Shown here: one piece after another, positions 1 to 9,800 of the stretch
How the letters are laid out: each line of letters begins with the position of its first letter
Position numbering within the stretch: position 1 is the first letter of the stretch
NCBI GenBank assembly: GCA_001584585.1
Contig: LSYV01000031.1
Coordinates: 818,234-882,233 of the forward strand
Origin: Gonium pectorale
Taxonomy: Eukaryota; Chlorophyta; Chlorophyceae; Chlamydomonadales; Volvocaceae
DNA length: 64,000 nucleotides
Direction of reading: 5' to 3'
The notes under the pieces: generated by a model
Seen by the model: only the letters and a program-made list of their open reading frames with translations
What the model was told of the DNA's origin: nothing
The model's database searches: none
Made by a program: the position numbers and the translations under genes

Positions 1-1978
1 GCCCCGGCCCCTGCCCCACCTTGTCCAGCAGCCGGTCGATGTGGCGCACGTCGGCGGTGGCCACCAGGCTGTGCGCGAAGTCGACGGGCGCCATGGAGCC
101 GCGGCCCAGGTTGTCGTAGTGCGCAAACTCCAGCTTCACCTGCGGGCGGCCGGGTATGGCCGAGGGGGCAGGTGAGGGATGTGGGCAGGAGGAGGAGGCA
201 TACTCCAGATGCCGGTGGCAGGCTCCGCTGGGTGCCCTTCACAGGGGCCTACTGGGGCAACGTGGGTCTTGCTTTTGTGCTGGGGGCAGCAGCGCCGGGA
301 CCGAGGCCCCCACCCTACCTGCCGGTCTGTGTGCCTCGCACCTCCCTTCTACTGCGAGCAGCTCCTCCACCCTTGCCCGCCCGCCCGCCCTTCCCACGCC
401 CCCTGCCCACCAGCTCCTCGTGCAGCTTGGTGAGGAAGGCCTGGAACTGCGGCAGGAACAGCTTCTTGCGCCCGTCGTGGCCGAAGAAGGACACCAGCAT
501 GCCCGAGCGGGTGTCGCTGCGAACGTGCCATAAGGAGGAGGGCACCGGTAAGGAGCATGCGCGGCGGGCAGGCGGGCTTCACGTGAGCAGGCACCGGACG
601 CAACCGGACGTCGGAGGTTTGCTGGCGCCCCGACAACGTGGATCCGGCTTCGAGGTGCCGACTCCTTCCCTTTCACATCGCATCGGCACGTGCGACCCGG
701 TCTCACTTCCTGCGACGCCGTTGACGGGCGGCGGGGTCAAACTACAGACCAACCTCCCTGCCGCTCCAAGTCCCCTTTTCGCGGCCCCCCGCCCAGTGCC
801 TACGCCCCGCCTCCCGCGCATCTGCTCACATCGAGAGCTTGGATGACCGGCCGACCTTGGCCGCGTGCACGTTGGCCATGGCCTGCAACAAGTCCATGAC
901 GCCCTTGAATTCCTCCACATCGATGTAGCCTGGGGGACGTGGCAGGAGGAGGATAAGGAGGGCAGTGCGGGCCGGCGGGTGTGGGGTGGTGTGCTCAGGG
1001 GGCACGGGCACAGGCTCAGGAAGGAGGCCAAGGTAGAGGCACAGGACAGGCCCAAGGCGTCAGCCAGCGGTCGCTGGCAGCCCCCATCCACCAAAAACCA
1101 CCCCGTCCCGCACACACCATTGCTGTCCAGGTCGACCACGTCGAAGATGATCTTGACGTCCCGCTCGTGGATGGACAGGAGCGTGAGCACCAGGAGGAAC
1201 TCGGGGTAGGAGATCAGCCCGTCGCCGTCAACGTCGAACTGTCGTACAAGGGTGACGATGTGGAAGGGATATGTGGGTGTGCCAGGACAGCGAGGGGATG
1301 CTGCTGCAACGTTTGCCAGCGGTTTTAACGCGTGGAGTCCGGCGCCAGCGAAGGGTCGTTGGGGCGGGGCCCACCTGCTTGAAGAACGTCGTTTGCGCCT
1401 TGCTCCAGAAGGGCTGCGGCCGCCCGTCCGCCCGTTCCCCTACGAGGACAAGGGAAGGCTGGTGTCGCCGCAGACCACGCCACATTAACCAGGCATGCTC
1501 TGCCCCGCCCACCATCCAGGGAGCCGGAGCGGTCGATGCTCGATTCGCTGGGCGGGTACGTGGGGACCACAGCTCTGAGAAGGTCCACTGGCGAGAGGAA
1601 TTTGAGCTTGTCCTTCTCGATGCTCGAGAAGTACTCGAACACTTTATCCAGCGTGCTCTTGTCGCGAACGCGCTTTTCATATTTGAAGAAAATGCGCTGG
1701 CGTGTGCCAAGCGGCAGCATGTGAAAATCCTTCGCCTGCTCTGGGCTCTCAGCATCGGCCAGCGCAGTTCCGGCTCCCGCCAGGCCCAGCAGCGGTAACG
1801 CCGCAAAAGGCCACCATGTCAAATGGCTGCTTCCCGAGGTTGAGGCCGAGTGCGAGGAGAGCTGGCGCTCGGCAGCAATAGAGGCGACCGGCAAGGAGTT
1901 GACCGGCTGCTGGGCGACACTGCAGGCCCGAACACCCGCTAACCAATGGCGTGTGGGCAATTGTCGCAATCGCCGCAT
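1..1978 (-). CDS. MICU1: MICU1-type mitochondrial calcium uptake regulator (partial, 5' part)
   Basis: Six exons read on the minus strand: 1978-1513, 1439-1375, 1238-1118, 929-830, 516-411, 139-20; the last ends at an AAG|GT donor and the gene runs off the left edge (326 codons here). All junctions are GT-AG with matching phase. The start is the ATG at 1978; an upstream in-frame GTG at 2014 is not needed. The N-terminus is Arg-rich (MRRLRQLPTRHW), like a mitochondrial presequence, followed by a hydrophobic segment. The stretch RQRIFFKYEKRVR and then KVFEYFSS is the conserved MICU block before the EF-hands. EF-hand 1 is DVDGDGLISYPE (residues 179-190) and EF-hand 2 is DLDSNGYIDVEE (213-224), both with all calcium ligands; the second is split by an intron. 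A degenerate EF-like unit (YDNLGRGSMAPVDF) lies in the last exon. By family knowledge this gates the calcium uniporter in the inner-membrane/intermembrane space. The C-terminus is not visible. Confidence 0.88.
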
Positions 1979-3050
1979 GGCGGAAAGGCCTGTTGTGAAA
2001 ACCCAGTTGGGCACTGCTCTGTCCCAGTCTATGCGCTGTCACCAATGTCACCAATCCTATCAAGTAGCTGCTACTGTTTGTGCGGAGACACGCTTCCATC
2101 GACTGACACAGGCGCCAAGGCGCGCCGTCCGCATCACTCTTCTCGTCGTACAGCCCCGTCGTACGGCTGTCCCTGTCAGACGACTGTCTGAATGGCGTCT
2201 ATGTAGATAGGGTCCTATTGAGCCCTGGCGCATCATCGGCGGAACATACGTACATGAGCTCAGGAGATTTCAGGAGCAGGAGGGCAGGGACGCATTGATT
2301 AGGTTGCATTAGCTGGGGTTGCAGGGTATTATCGGTATTGTCATATGAGTGGAATGGACACGTGATCCCCGGCAAGCAGACGGTTACTCTTTGAACTCAG
2401 GGGGCAGCTGCACTGCGGCTGTCGGCCGACTCGGGCAGTGCTTGGGCCGACTTCGGAAAGCACGCTCCGTGCATGGGCTTGGAGAGGGGCGACAGACGCA
2501 AGCACCGATGGTGCTAGGACTGGGCGTTACGGTGAGGGCATGAAGGAGCCGGCGTTGCTGAAAGTCTGCAAAGGTTACACTAGGACTTCGGATCCCTCCC
2601 CTTACGAGCCAATCACTCAATGGGAGCTATTGGAGCTTCTGCCGTACGTACGTCCTGCTTGCAGTTCGAAGCAAGTGTTACAAAAGGGCACGTACCTGGC
2701 TTGTGGCATAGCCGGGTCCCAAAGGTTCAAAAGCATACAATTCGGCCATATCAGCCCTGTAGCCCGCCCAGCAGTCCCTGCGCGCCCACCGCCCAGCGTG
2801 AAGTCTTCAGTGGCCCACTCCACAGTGGGTTTCTTTTGGGTCGGGCGTAGGTTGCAGGGCTGCCGGCTAGGCTAATTTCTAGAATTCTAGGCTCCTTGAT
2901 TGCAAGCCGTTTTAGGTACGCCATTTTAGATTTACACACATGACACACTGCGGCCGCAACACATTCCTCCTCCTGAAGCACGCGCTCTGGTGTGTTAGCT
3001 CCCATCCCACGAGCACCTTTCCCTCCGCTAGTTATGAAGCCACACATACG

Positions 3051-3100
<50 letters not shown>

Positions 3101-4110
3101 GAATTGCAAGGCCCCGGGCGCTGCTAGGCGACCACCAGCGCGCAAATGCCAGCGCATTCCGGGTTTTCAAACAGGGTTTCATCTATCCACCTTGCCGTTA
3201 CCCTTCAGGAGCCTTCCCGCGCCTGCCAAGGGCCACGCCACCGTCGGACGGCCCTGCCAGTACCGGACAGCTCTCCGGTCTCGCCACACGGTGCAGCGGT
3301 CGCTTCCGCTGCACCGTGGCGGGCTCCAGCCGCCAGGGCACAAACCATTCAACTGTTTCATCCTAGGTCTGCAAACGCAGCGCTGCCCGCCTCATCGCGT
3401 CATGGATCATTACCCACAGCGGCATCGGCTAGGCGGCGGCAGAGCAGCCGTCCCGGAGCTGCCGCCAGGGACCCTGAGCGGCGTGCCTTCAAACATGGCG
3501 CCAGCAATGCACAAGAAGAGCATGTGCATGGTCAGCCCGTCGGGAGAGCGTCACACAGCAGATGCCGAGGCGGAGGGACGCACACTGCCCTTCAGTCCTC
3601 ATTCCTTACACATAAGTACACTGCAAGCCAGAGAATCCCTGAGCCGTGCGGACGCTGCAGGGGGCAAGCTCATTTAGGTTGCTGCTTGGAGGCAGCCTCA
3701 GGACTGCGTGCCACGAGGCGCCAGTGCTTTCACAGTCAAGTACCAAGCCAGATCTGACCCTGAGTCACGATGGGATGGAACCTCAGGGCGGGTCGGAAAG
3801 GCCCCGAAGCGACATCGGCGACCTCCGACCCACGGCGAGCGGATGCGGCCGCTGCTGCTCGCCCTCTGCAGGAGGCACCCGCCCCACATCACGCGTCTCA
3901 TACGGGTCTAGCTCGGACAATCTTGACCTCCGTGATAGGCCGGTCCATGTTGTCCGTCTGGGGTAGCAGGGTCAAGAAAAGGTGGATCACACGATGCGTG
4001 CGATGCAAGCCAGTCTTCCACGCGGCCCCTGCCCCACCCGTATCGCCGCCTGCACTGCCTACGGTCTGCCCCTGCTTAGCCTCCAGCCCGGCCGCCGTGC
4101 GCCTCTGGCC
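1979..4110. other. Intergenic, no supported gene
   Basis: I found no recognisable exon here on either strand. It contains a (CCAG)n microsatellite at 3051-3101. Open frames present are GC-driven and encode no recognisable motif. An unrecognised 5' exon of the SPPP-rich gene downstream could lie in the right half of this stretch. Confidence 0.5.
3051..3101. repeat. (CCAG)n microsatellite
   Basis: About twelve uninterrupted CCAG/GCCA tetranucleotide units. A shorter related run (gccagccagcaagcaagc) occurs near 6622. Confidence 0.95.
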
Positions 4111-4216
4111 CCATATCGCCGTGGCCTGCATGCAAGTACCCCCCATATCGCCGTGGCCTGCATGCAAGTACCCCCCATATCGCCGTGGCCTGCATGCAAG
4201 TACCCCCCATATCGCC
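4111..4216. repeat. 32-bp tandem repeat, three units plus a partial fourth
   Basis: Units starting with ccatatcgccgtggcctgca occur at 4111, 4143 and 4175, spaced exactly 32 bp. A fourth start at 4207 keeps ccatatcgccgt and then turns into the SPPP-coding run. The units end in a C-run, so the array may supply several polypyrimidine tracts just before the coding exon. Confidence 0.95.
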
Positions 4217-5249
4217 GTCGCCACCGCCGTCGCCACCGCCAGCGCCGTCGCCGCCGCCCCGGCCGCCATCCCCGCCCCCGCGGCCGCCCTCGCCGCTGCC
4301 GCCGCCTCCAGCCCCCGCCCGTTTGCAGTTCGGCCAGTCGCTCGTGTCGGGCACAGGCTTCGACCACCTGCGCTCGGACCCTGCCGCGTACATCCTGGTC
4401 GCCACCAACACTGGATATGTCTCCTTGCGGACGACGATCGGCCTGCAGCGGTATCGGTTCGGCGCCAGCAGCACCAGCAGCACCAGCAGCCCCTTCGCGC
4501 TGAGCTTCACCGACTCTGGGACCGAACTTGAATGGGTCGATGGAGGCGGCACCAGGCTGTCGAGCCTCAGCCTGGGCAGCACGCCCGTCTCTGAGGCCGC
4601 ATACCTCGAGGTGGGGTGTCCGCGCCGCGACGCGTCTCATCCGGCGCGTGGCTGCCTGCCTGCCTGTTTGCTCGCTGGCTTGCTGGTTTGCGGGGTTGGA
4701 GCAGGGGGAGGGCGCGCTTCACAAAGCCGCGTTCCGTACGTGCGCGTCGCCGGCTCGCGGCCTGCGCACCCACGCACGCACGCCGGCGATGCACCGATGC
4801 ATACGTACGGCAGGTGTACGACACGTGTACGACAGGTGGTGGCACACGCCGTGGACTGCTTGCTTGAATGGCAGCGGGGGATGCTGCCCCTTCGGTTGGG
4901 ACGCTCGGTTGATGCGGTCCTTCGGCTTCGGTGCACGCCCCCCCCTACACGCCTACAATCACACTCTTTTGTATGTGCATCCAACCGACTTGTTTACCAG
5001 GTCGCAGGCCCGATAATTCCGGACGTGGCCCGGATGCGGGAACCTAGGCCAGGTTCGGGTACCAATGCGGGCCGATGTATGCACGTGCATCGGTGCATGC
5101 TGATGTGGTGCACGTTGGTGCGGCCGCTTGCTCCCCGCTCCGCGCAGGTCACCAGCACCGGCGGCATCCGTGTGGTGGACGGCGCCAACGTCATCGTCGT
5201 CTACCAGCTCCCCGCCGCGGGGCGCCGCCAGGCCAGGGCGCAGCTCTGA
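4185..5249 (+). CDS. SPPP-rich protein with possible bulb-lectin-like domain (3' exons)
   Basis: Two exons are supported: about 4185-4610 and 5148-5249, joined by a GT-AG intron (CTCGAG|GTGGGG to GCGCAG|GTCACC) at phase 0, ending in TGA. The 5' border is uncertain: 4185 is only the first in-frame GTG/ATG region inside the tandem repeat, and a signal-peptide exon probably lies upstream. The first exon opens with a run of SPPP/PPSP units, the hydroxyproline-rich type used in volvocine cell-wall and matrix proteins (pherophorin-like). The following domain has LQFGQSLVSGTG, a short beta-rich pattern, then LEWVDGGG and, in the last exon, GGIRVVDGANVIVVYQLP. The GQSL start and repeated hydrophobic/Gly pattern recall bulb-type (mannose-binding-like) lectins, but this is a weak match by eye. 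Likely secreted; sugar-binding is inference only. Confidence 0.5.
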   Translation: MACMQVPPISPSPPPSPPPAPSPPPRPPSPPPRPPSPLPPPPAPARLQFGQSLVSGTGFDHLRSDPAAYILVATNTGYVSLRTTIGLQRYRFGASSTSSTSSPFALSFTDSGTELEWVDGGGTRLSSLSLGSTPVSEAAYLEVGCPRRDASHPARGCLPACLLAGLLVCGVGAGGGRASQSRVPYVRVAGSRPAHPRTHAGDAPMHTYGRCTTRVRQVVAHAVDCLLEWQRGMLPLRLGRSVDAVLRLRCTPPPTRLQSHSFVCASNRLVYQVAGPIIPDVARMREPRPGSGTNAGRCMHVHRCMLMWCTLVRPLAPRSAQVTSTGGIRVVDGANVIVVYQLPAAGRRQARAQL

Positions 5250-6612
5250 TTGGCCGCGCACGGCCACAACGCGCAGAATACAGGGGCCCGCGTTGGCTGT
5301 GCGGGCCAGCAGGGCTGGCTTCAGCGGCTAGCCGTTCTGCGTGCTGCTTGCATGAGTGGGCAGTGTGTGTGTTTGTGTGTGTGTGGTGGTGGTGGGGAGG
5401 TTAGTGAGGCCGCAGAGGCAATGGCGACTTGACTCAGTGGCCGGTTACAAGCAACCAAGGGTATGGGCGCAGGAAGCCGCGGGCGGTCGCACGTCTTTGC
5501 TGTGATGCGCCTCGGGATGCGGGCCATCATTGCAAGGGGGTGGGTTGTGGGTCCCGGGCGCGGGCTAGGTGCTTCACTGCCCACCCAGAGCAGCTGCTGA
5601 AAAAGGGCTGTTCACCAAGCCGGCCGAGGTACGGTACATGTGAAAGAGATGGAGGGGCCGGCTGCGCTCGCCTGCCGTGCGCGTTCACGAGTGCGTGCGA
5701 GCGTGTTCCGGTACGCCGGTCGCCCATACGCCCGATACATTAGCTTTCGCACGCACTCGGGGAAGAGTCGGTCCACCCAACTCATCCGATTGAGCTTCCG
5801 TGATTCATGGCCTCCGTACCGTTGTGTATCCGTTGTGGTATCCGTTGTGCGCGCGTTGCGCAGGTCACAACAAATCGCAGGTGTGGGTGCGTTTCGACGC
5901 CAGGCAACCGCCAAACGGAAACGTTTTCACGGCAGGCTGCAACGATAATGTGCCCATGAGCGTCGTGCGCGCCATGGTCCGACGCTAGCTAGTGTGGACG
6001 CTTCGGTCTGCCTAGGTAAATGGTAATACATGCAGCGACTGCATAACTCTGCTTGTTTTACGGCACATTAAATAAAACGGCAGGGTCGTGCGGTCTGCTA
6101 TTGATGGCGCCGCAGCGATATGGTGATGAACCTGCCCTGGGTTTGTGGGTAGCGCTGCCCATCCTCACCTACTAGGCACCTGGTTCGGCCAAGATGTGAA
6201 CTCGTTGACTGGCAGCCTCACTACCTCCCCATACACCTCCCCTTGGTCACATACCGTAATAATGCACCCGGCATTATGGTACGGAACAACTGCACCTCCA
6301 GCTACCCAAGCGTGCACACCTACGCCCTCGCTTGTACGGCATTAGCTATAGCTCACCGAGGCGGATGTTGATCGCGAGCTAAGCCGGCACGCACTCAACA
6401 GCGAAAACCCAACAACGACCAACAACGCACTACTGCTCGAATTTGCCGCACCTGCCATACCGTACACGCGTGAGGGTCCATAGATGGACGTAACACACAG
6501 CGTGCGCGTTGGATGACACAAAACAACCCCAGCAGGCACAAACGTACCGCTGCGTTCGGTACACTCTTGTCGCCTGCGTACCTTGTCCGAAGGCCCATGC
6601 TACTCCTGCCTC
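5250..6612. other. Intergenic / 3' flanks, no supported gene
   Basis: This lies between the end of the SPPP-rich gene and the 3' end of the giant OPR-like gene, which are convergent. It holds a short GT-rich run near 5363-5400. I see no exon with a recognisable motif. Confidence 0.5.
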
Positions 6613-6617
6613 TTACA
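6613..6617 (-). terminator. TGTAA polyadenylation motif for the giant OPR-like gene
   Basis: TTACA on the plus strand gives TGTAA on the minus strand, 274 bases after the stop codon. TGTAA is the usual volvocine poly(A) signal. Its use here is inferred from position. Confidence 0.45.
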
Positions 6618-6890
6618 AGGCAGCCAGCCAGCCAGCAAGCAAGCAAGCCTGGCCGGCCAACCCATGCCAACACCTACCCAGGCGAACGTTGGCCGCTGCG
6701 GTACGCCAGGGGAACGCCCGGCTGGAGCAGCAAGCTCTGGCATGTCCTTGAACCGTTTCAAGCTCTCGTGGCGCATCTGGTGGGATGCCGCTCAATGGGT
6801 GCGTCGCAGCCGTCGCACCGCTGTGCCAAATCAAGTCGTGAGCAACTTCCAGGGATCTGCTGCACCCCGCAAAGACCAGAACCCACAACC

Positions 6891-9800
6891 CTACCGACGC
6901 TTCTTGACCCCCTTTGCACGGCCAAACCCGCCGCCGCCCGTGCTCTTCCCGCCACCGCCATCCCCGGCCGCCGTTGGCCCCTGACCTCCGGTGGGAGCTG
7001 TGCCGGCGCCGCTGCCCTTGCTGCCTGTCCCACTGCCAGCGCCGCTGTTTACAGCGGGTTGGCCGCCGGCTACGCCTCCGCTCCCCTTCTGGAACGGCGC
7101 TGTGCCGCCTCCGCCACCCGTCGCCGGGCCGCCCTCCGCCTTCTTGCCGCCCCCGAACAGGCCCTGCAGCCCGCTGCCCACGGCCTTCCCAAGAAGGCCA
7201 ACAACGACCTGGCCCACAGCCCCGCCGACTTGCACCGCCGTCTTCACGGCCGATCCCACCTGCTGCGCCGCCTGCTGCGCCGCTTGCTGTGCCGCCTGCC
7301 GCGCTGCCTGCTGCGCCTCGGCCTGCTGCGCTGCCTGCTGCGCCTCGGCCCGCTGTCGCTGCTGCTGCTCTTGCGTTGGCGTCCTGGAGGGGCCGCCGAC
7401 GGGTGGCGCCCGCGTCCCATCGTCACCGCCGCCGCGGTCACTCGCTGCGCTGCTGCTGCCCTGGGCGGCGGGAGTTGCGCGCGCCTGCTCCGGGACCTCG
7501 AAGCCGAGGCTCTCCATTTTGCGCTTGAAGTCCGCCGTCACGTCAAACGGGTTCAGCGGAGCGGAGGAAGACCCTGCGGTGCTGCTCGACTGCTGCTGTG
7601 TCTGAGGCCGCGCCTCTGCCCTCGGCTGCGGAGGCTGCAGGACTGCTGCCGGCTGGGCGCCTGGTGAAGCCGGCGGCGCCGGCGCGTACGGCGGCGACGC
7701 CATTGCGGAGGTGACCAGTGACGCGCCTTCAGCCCCCTCACCAGCGCTGCCTCCGAAGTTACGAGCTTTCGCGGGCGCAGGCGACGCACCGCCTCCGCTC
7801 TCCCCAGCATCAGCCGATGGGTCCGGGACCTGGCCTGTTACCCGTTCCATACCATCCGCCCCTGGCCCTGCCGCCCCAAAAGCTTTCATTAGGTCTTCGG
7901 CAGGGCCCTTGCCACCGTCGGGGCTGCCGCTGCGGCTGCTGCCAGTGGCGTTACCGGGCATCGCTGTCACTGGTGCCGTAGGCTTCGCCGGCTCATCATA
8001 GTCCTCGCCGCCGGCCCAGGTCCGGATCCGTATCTGGCTCATAGTGCTGCCAGACACCTTCAGCGACCCTATGAAGTCCACGGTGCGCCGTGCCGTCTCC
8101 ACGCCGCGCACCAGCCCCTGCAGGCCTGCGCCGCCTGGCAGCGCGGCGACCCAATTGGGCACCGCCGACGCCGTCGCCGACGCCGCACCGGCCTGCAGCG
8201 CCTCCTGCTCCGCCTCCGCGGTCCGGACGATGAGCTTCGCGACCAGCCTGCCCGAGGTCCTAGCCGGGTCTACCACGAAGCCCATGGCGGTAGCCCACCT
8301 GCCGTCGCCGACCAGCAAGATGCCCATACCCACGGCCTCGCGCAGCTCCTCCTCCCGTACCGTCACCACCACGAGCCGCGCCACCCGCCGCGCGGCCACG
8401 ATCCACGGCGCGATGGAGCGAACGTACGCCTCCCGGGCCGCGTCGCCGGCGGCGTCGCCCGGCATGCCGTGGCGCCGGCCGGGCGGCGGCCGCAGCGCCA
8501 GCGGCAGCGCCACGCGCAGCCCTAGGCCGCCGTCGAAGTCGCCTGCCCCCACCTGGTCCACAGACTCCAGCTTCTGCCGCAGCCGCTTCGCGGCCCCAGC
8601 GACAAAGGCAGCCTTCTCCGCTTCCTTGTCCTGTGCCTGCGCCGCTTGGCCGTGGGCCGGTCCTGCCTCCTGCGGCTTCTTCTCCTCCTCCTTGTCCCTC
8701 CCACCCTCCACACCCAGCGGCTGCATCCCGCGCGCGAAGAGGCTCTCCAGCAGCAGCTCCTCGCTGACGTCCGCGGGCGAACGCAGCAGCGGCAGGTCGT
8801 CCCACGGGACGAGCCCCTCGGGAAACGCCACGCTGCCGTCGGCCATAATGCGCCGTAGCGCCGGCACAAGGGCCACCTCCGGGTGCCCCAGCTCTGTGTC
8901 GTACAGGTTGGGCGATATGATCTGCCCGTCCGGGTTGGACAGGATCACGGGCTCCAGGGCGTCCAGCACCGCGGTGAGGTGCTCCAGGGGCGGTAGGTCC
9001 CGGCGGGAGGCCAGGCGCGCCAGCTCAATTCCGTAGGTACGCCCCACCTGGCAGGCAGGTGCAGCAGCAGGTGGGGAGCAGCGCACGGCGTGATGGGGGA
9101 GTTCGTAAAACATGCGGGGAAACGGAAGGGGCTGGTATTGAGCAGCACTCCCCCGTCATTTGTAAGACGCAGGGCCAAGCCAGCAGTTCCGAGCCGGCAG
9201 CGTGGGGCCGTGGATGCCGTAGGGGCCGGTCCCCGCGTTGGGCTACATACGACATTGCGCCCGGTCGAAGGCGGTGTGGCGGGCGCTGTGTGGGGTGCGC
9301 TGCAGGAGGCGCACATGCAAGCTTGGCTTCAGGACATGCTGGACGGGCAGGTGGCAGCGCGGACTGCTGTCGGCAAGCGGCCGCGGGAGGGACACCCATG
9401 GACCAACCACGAAGGCAGCCCACTTTGCAGCTGGGGCGCAAGCCTGCAGGCTGTGCTCCTGCGCAGCGGCTGCCCCTCCGCAGTAAGCCCACAGGTACCA
9501 ACCCTGGCCTCCCGCCGCACCCCGACAGCAAACGCACCGGTACGCGGACCGCAGACAGCGCGACTTCTTGCCCGTCGCTACTGGCGGTTCCGCGCAGCGC
9601 CAGCATGCCGTACAGGAGCCCCAGCTGCCGGGCAGTGAGAAGCCGCGGATCGTCCGGCAGCGGCACGGACGGGCCGTACCCGTCCTCATCAGACTCGTCC
9701 TTCCCGGCACCGAACAGCTTTTGCAGCCACCCGCGCTCCGCCTTCGCGCTGTCCTCCCGCTTCCTCTCCTTGCGGTCTTTGTTCAAAGCCTCCTGCAACG

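Noticed and set aside
1979..2014. Upstream start of the MICU1-type gene at 2014
   Set aside because: The codon there is GTG; the ATG at 1978 has a good context and begins an Arg-rich presequence.
3051..3101. CRISPR-like array
   Set aside because: Simple tetranucleotide repeat without spacers; the same applies to the GGAC run at 47213 and the 32-bp array at 4111, and the genome is eukaryotic.
7044..9036. Long plus-strand open frames opposite the OPR-like gene (for example 8044-9036)
   Set aside because: They are antisense shadows of a GC-rich exon with poor composition, and no splice sites or motifs support them.
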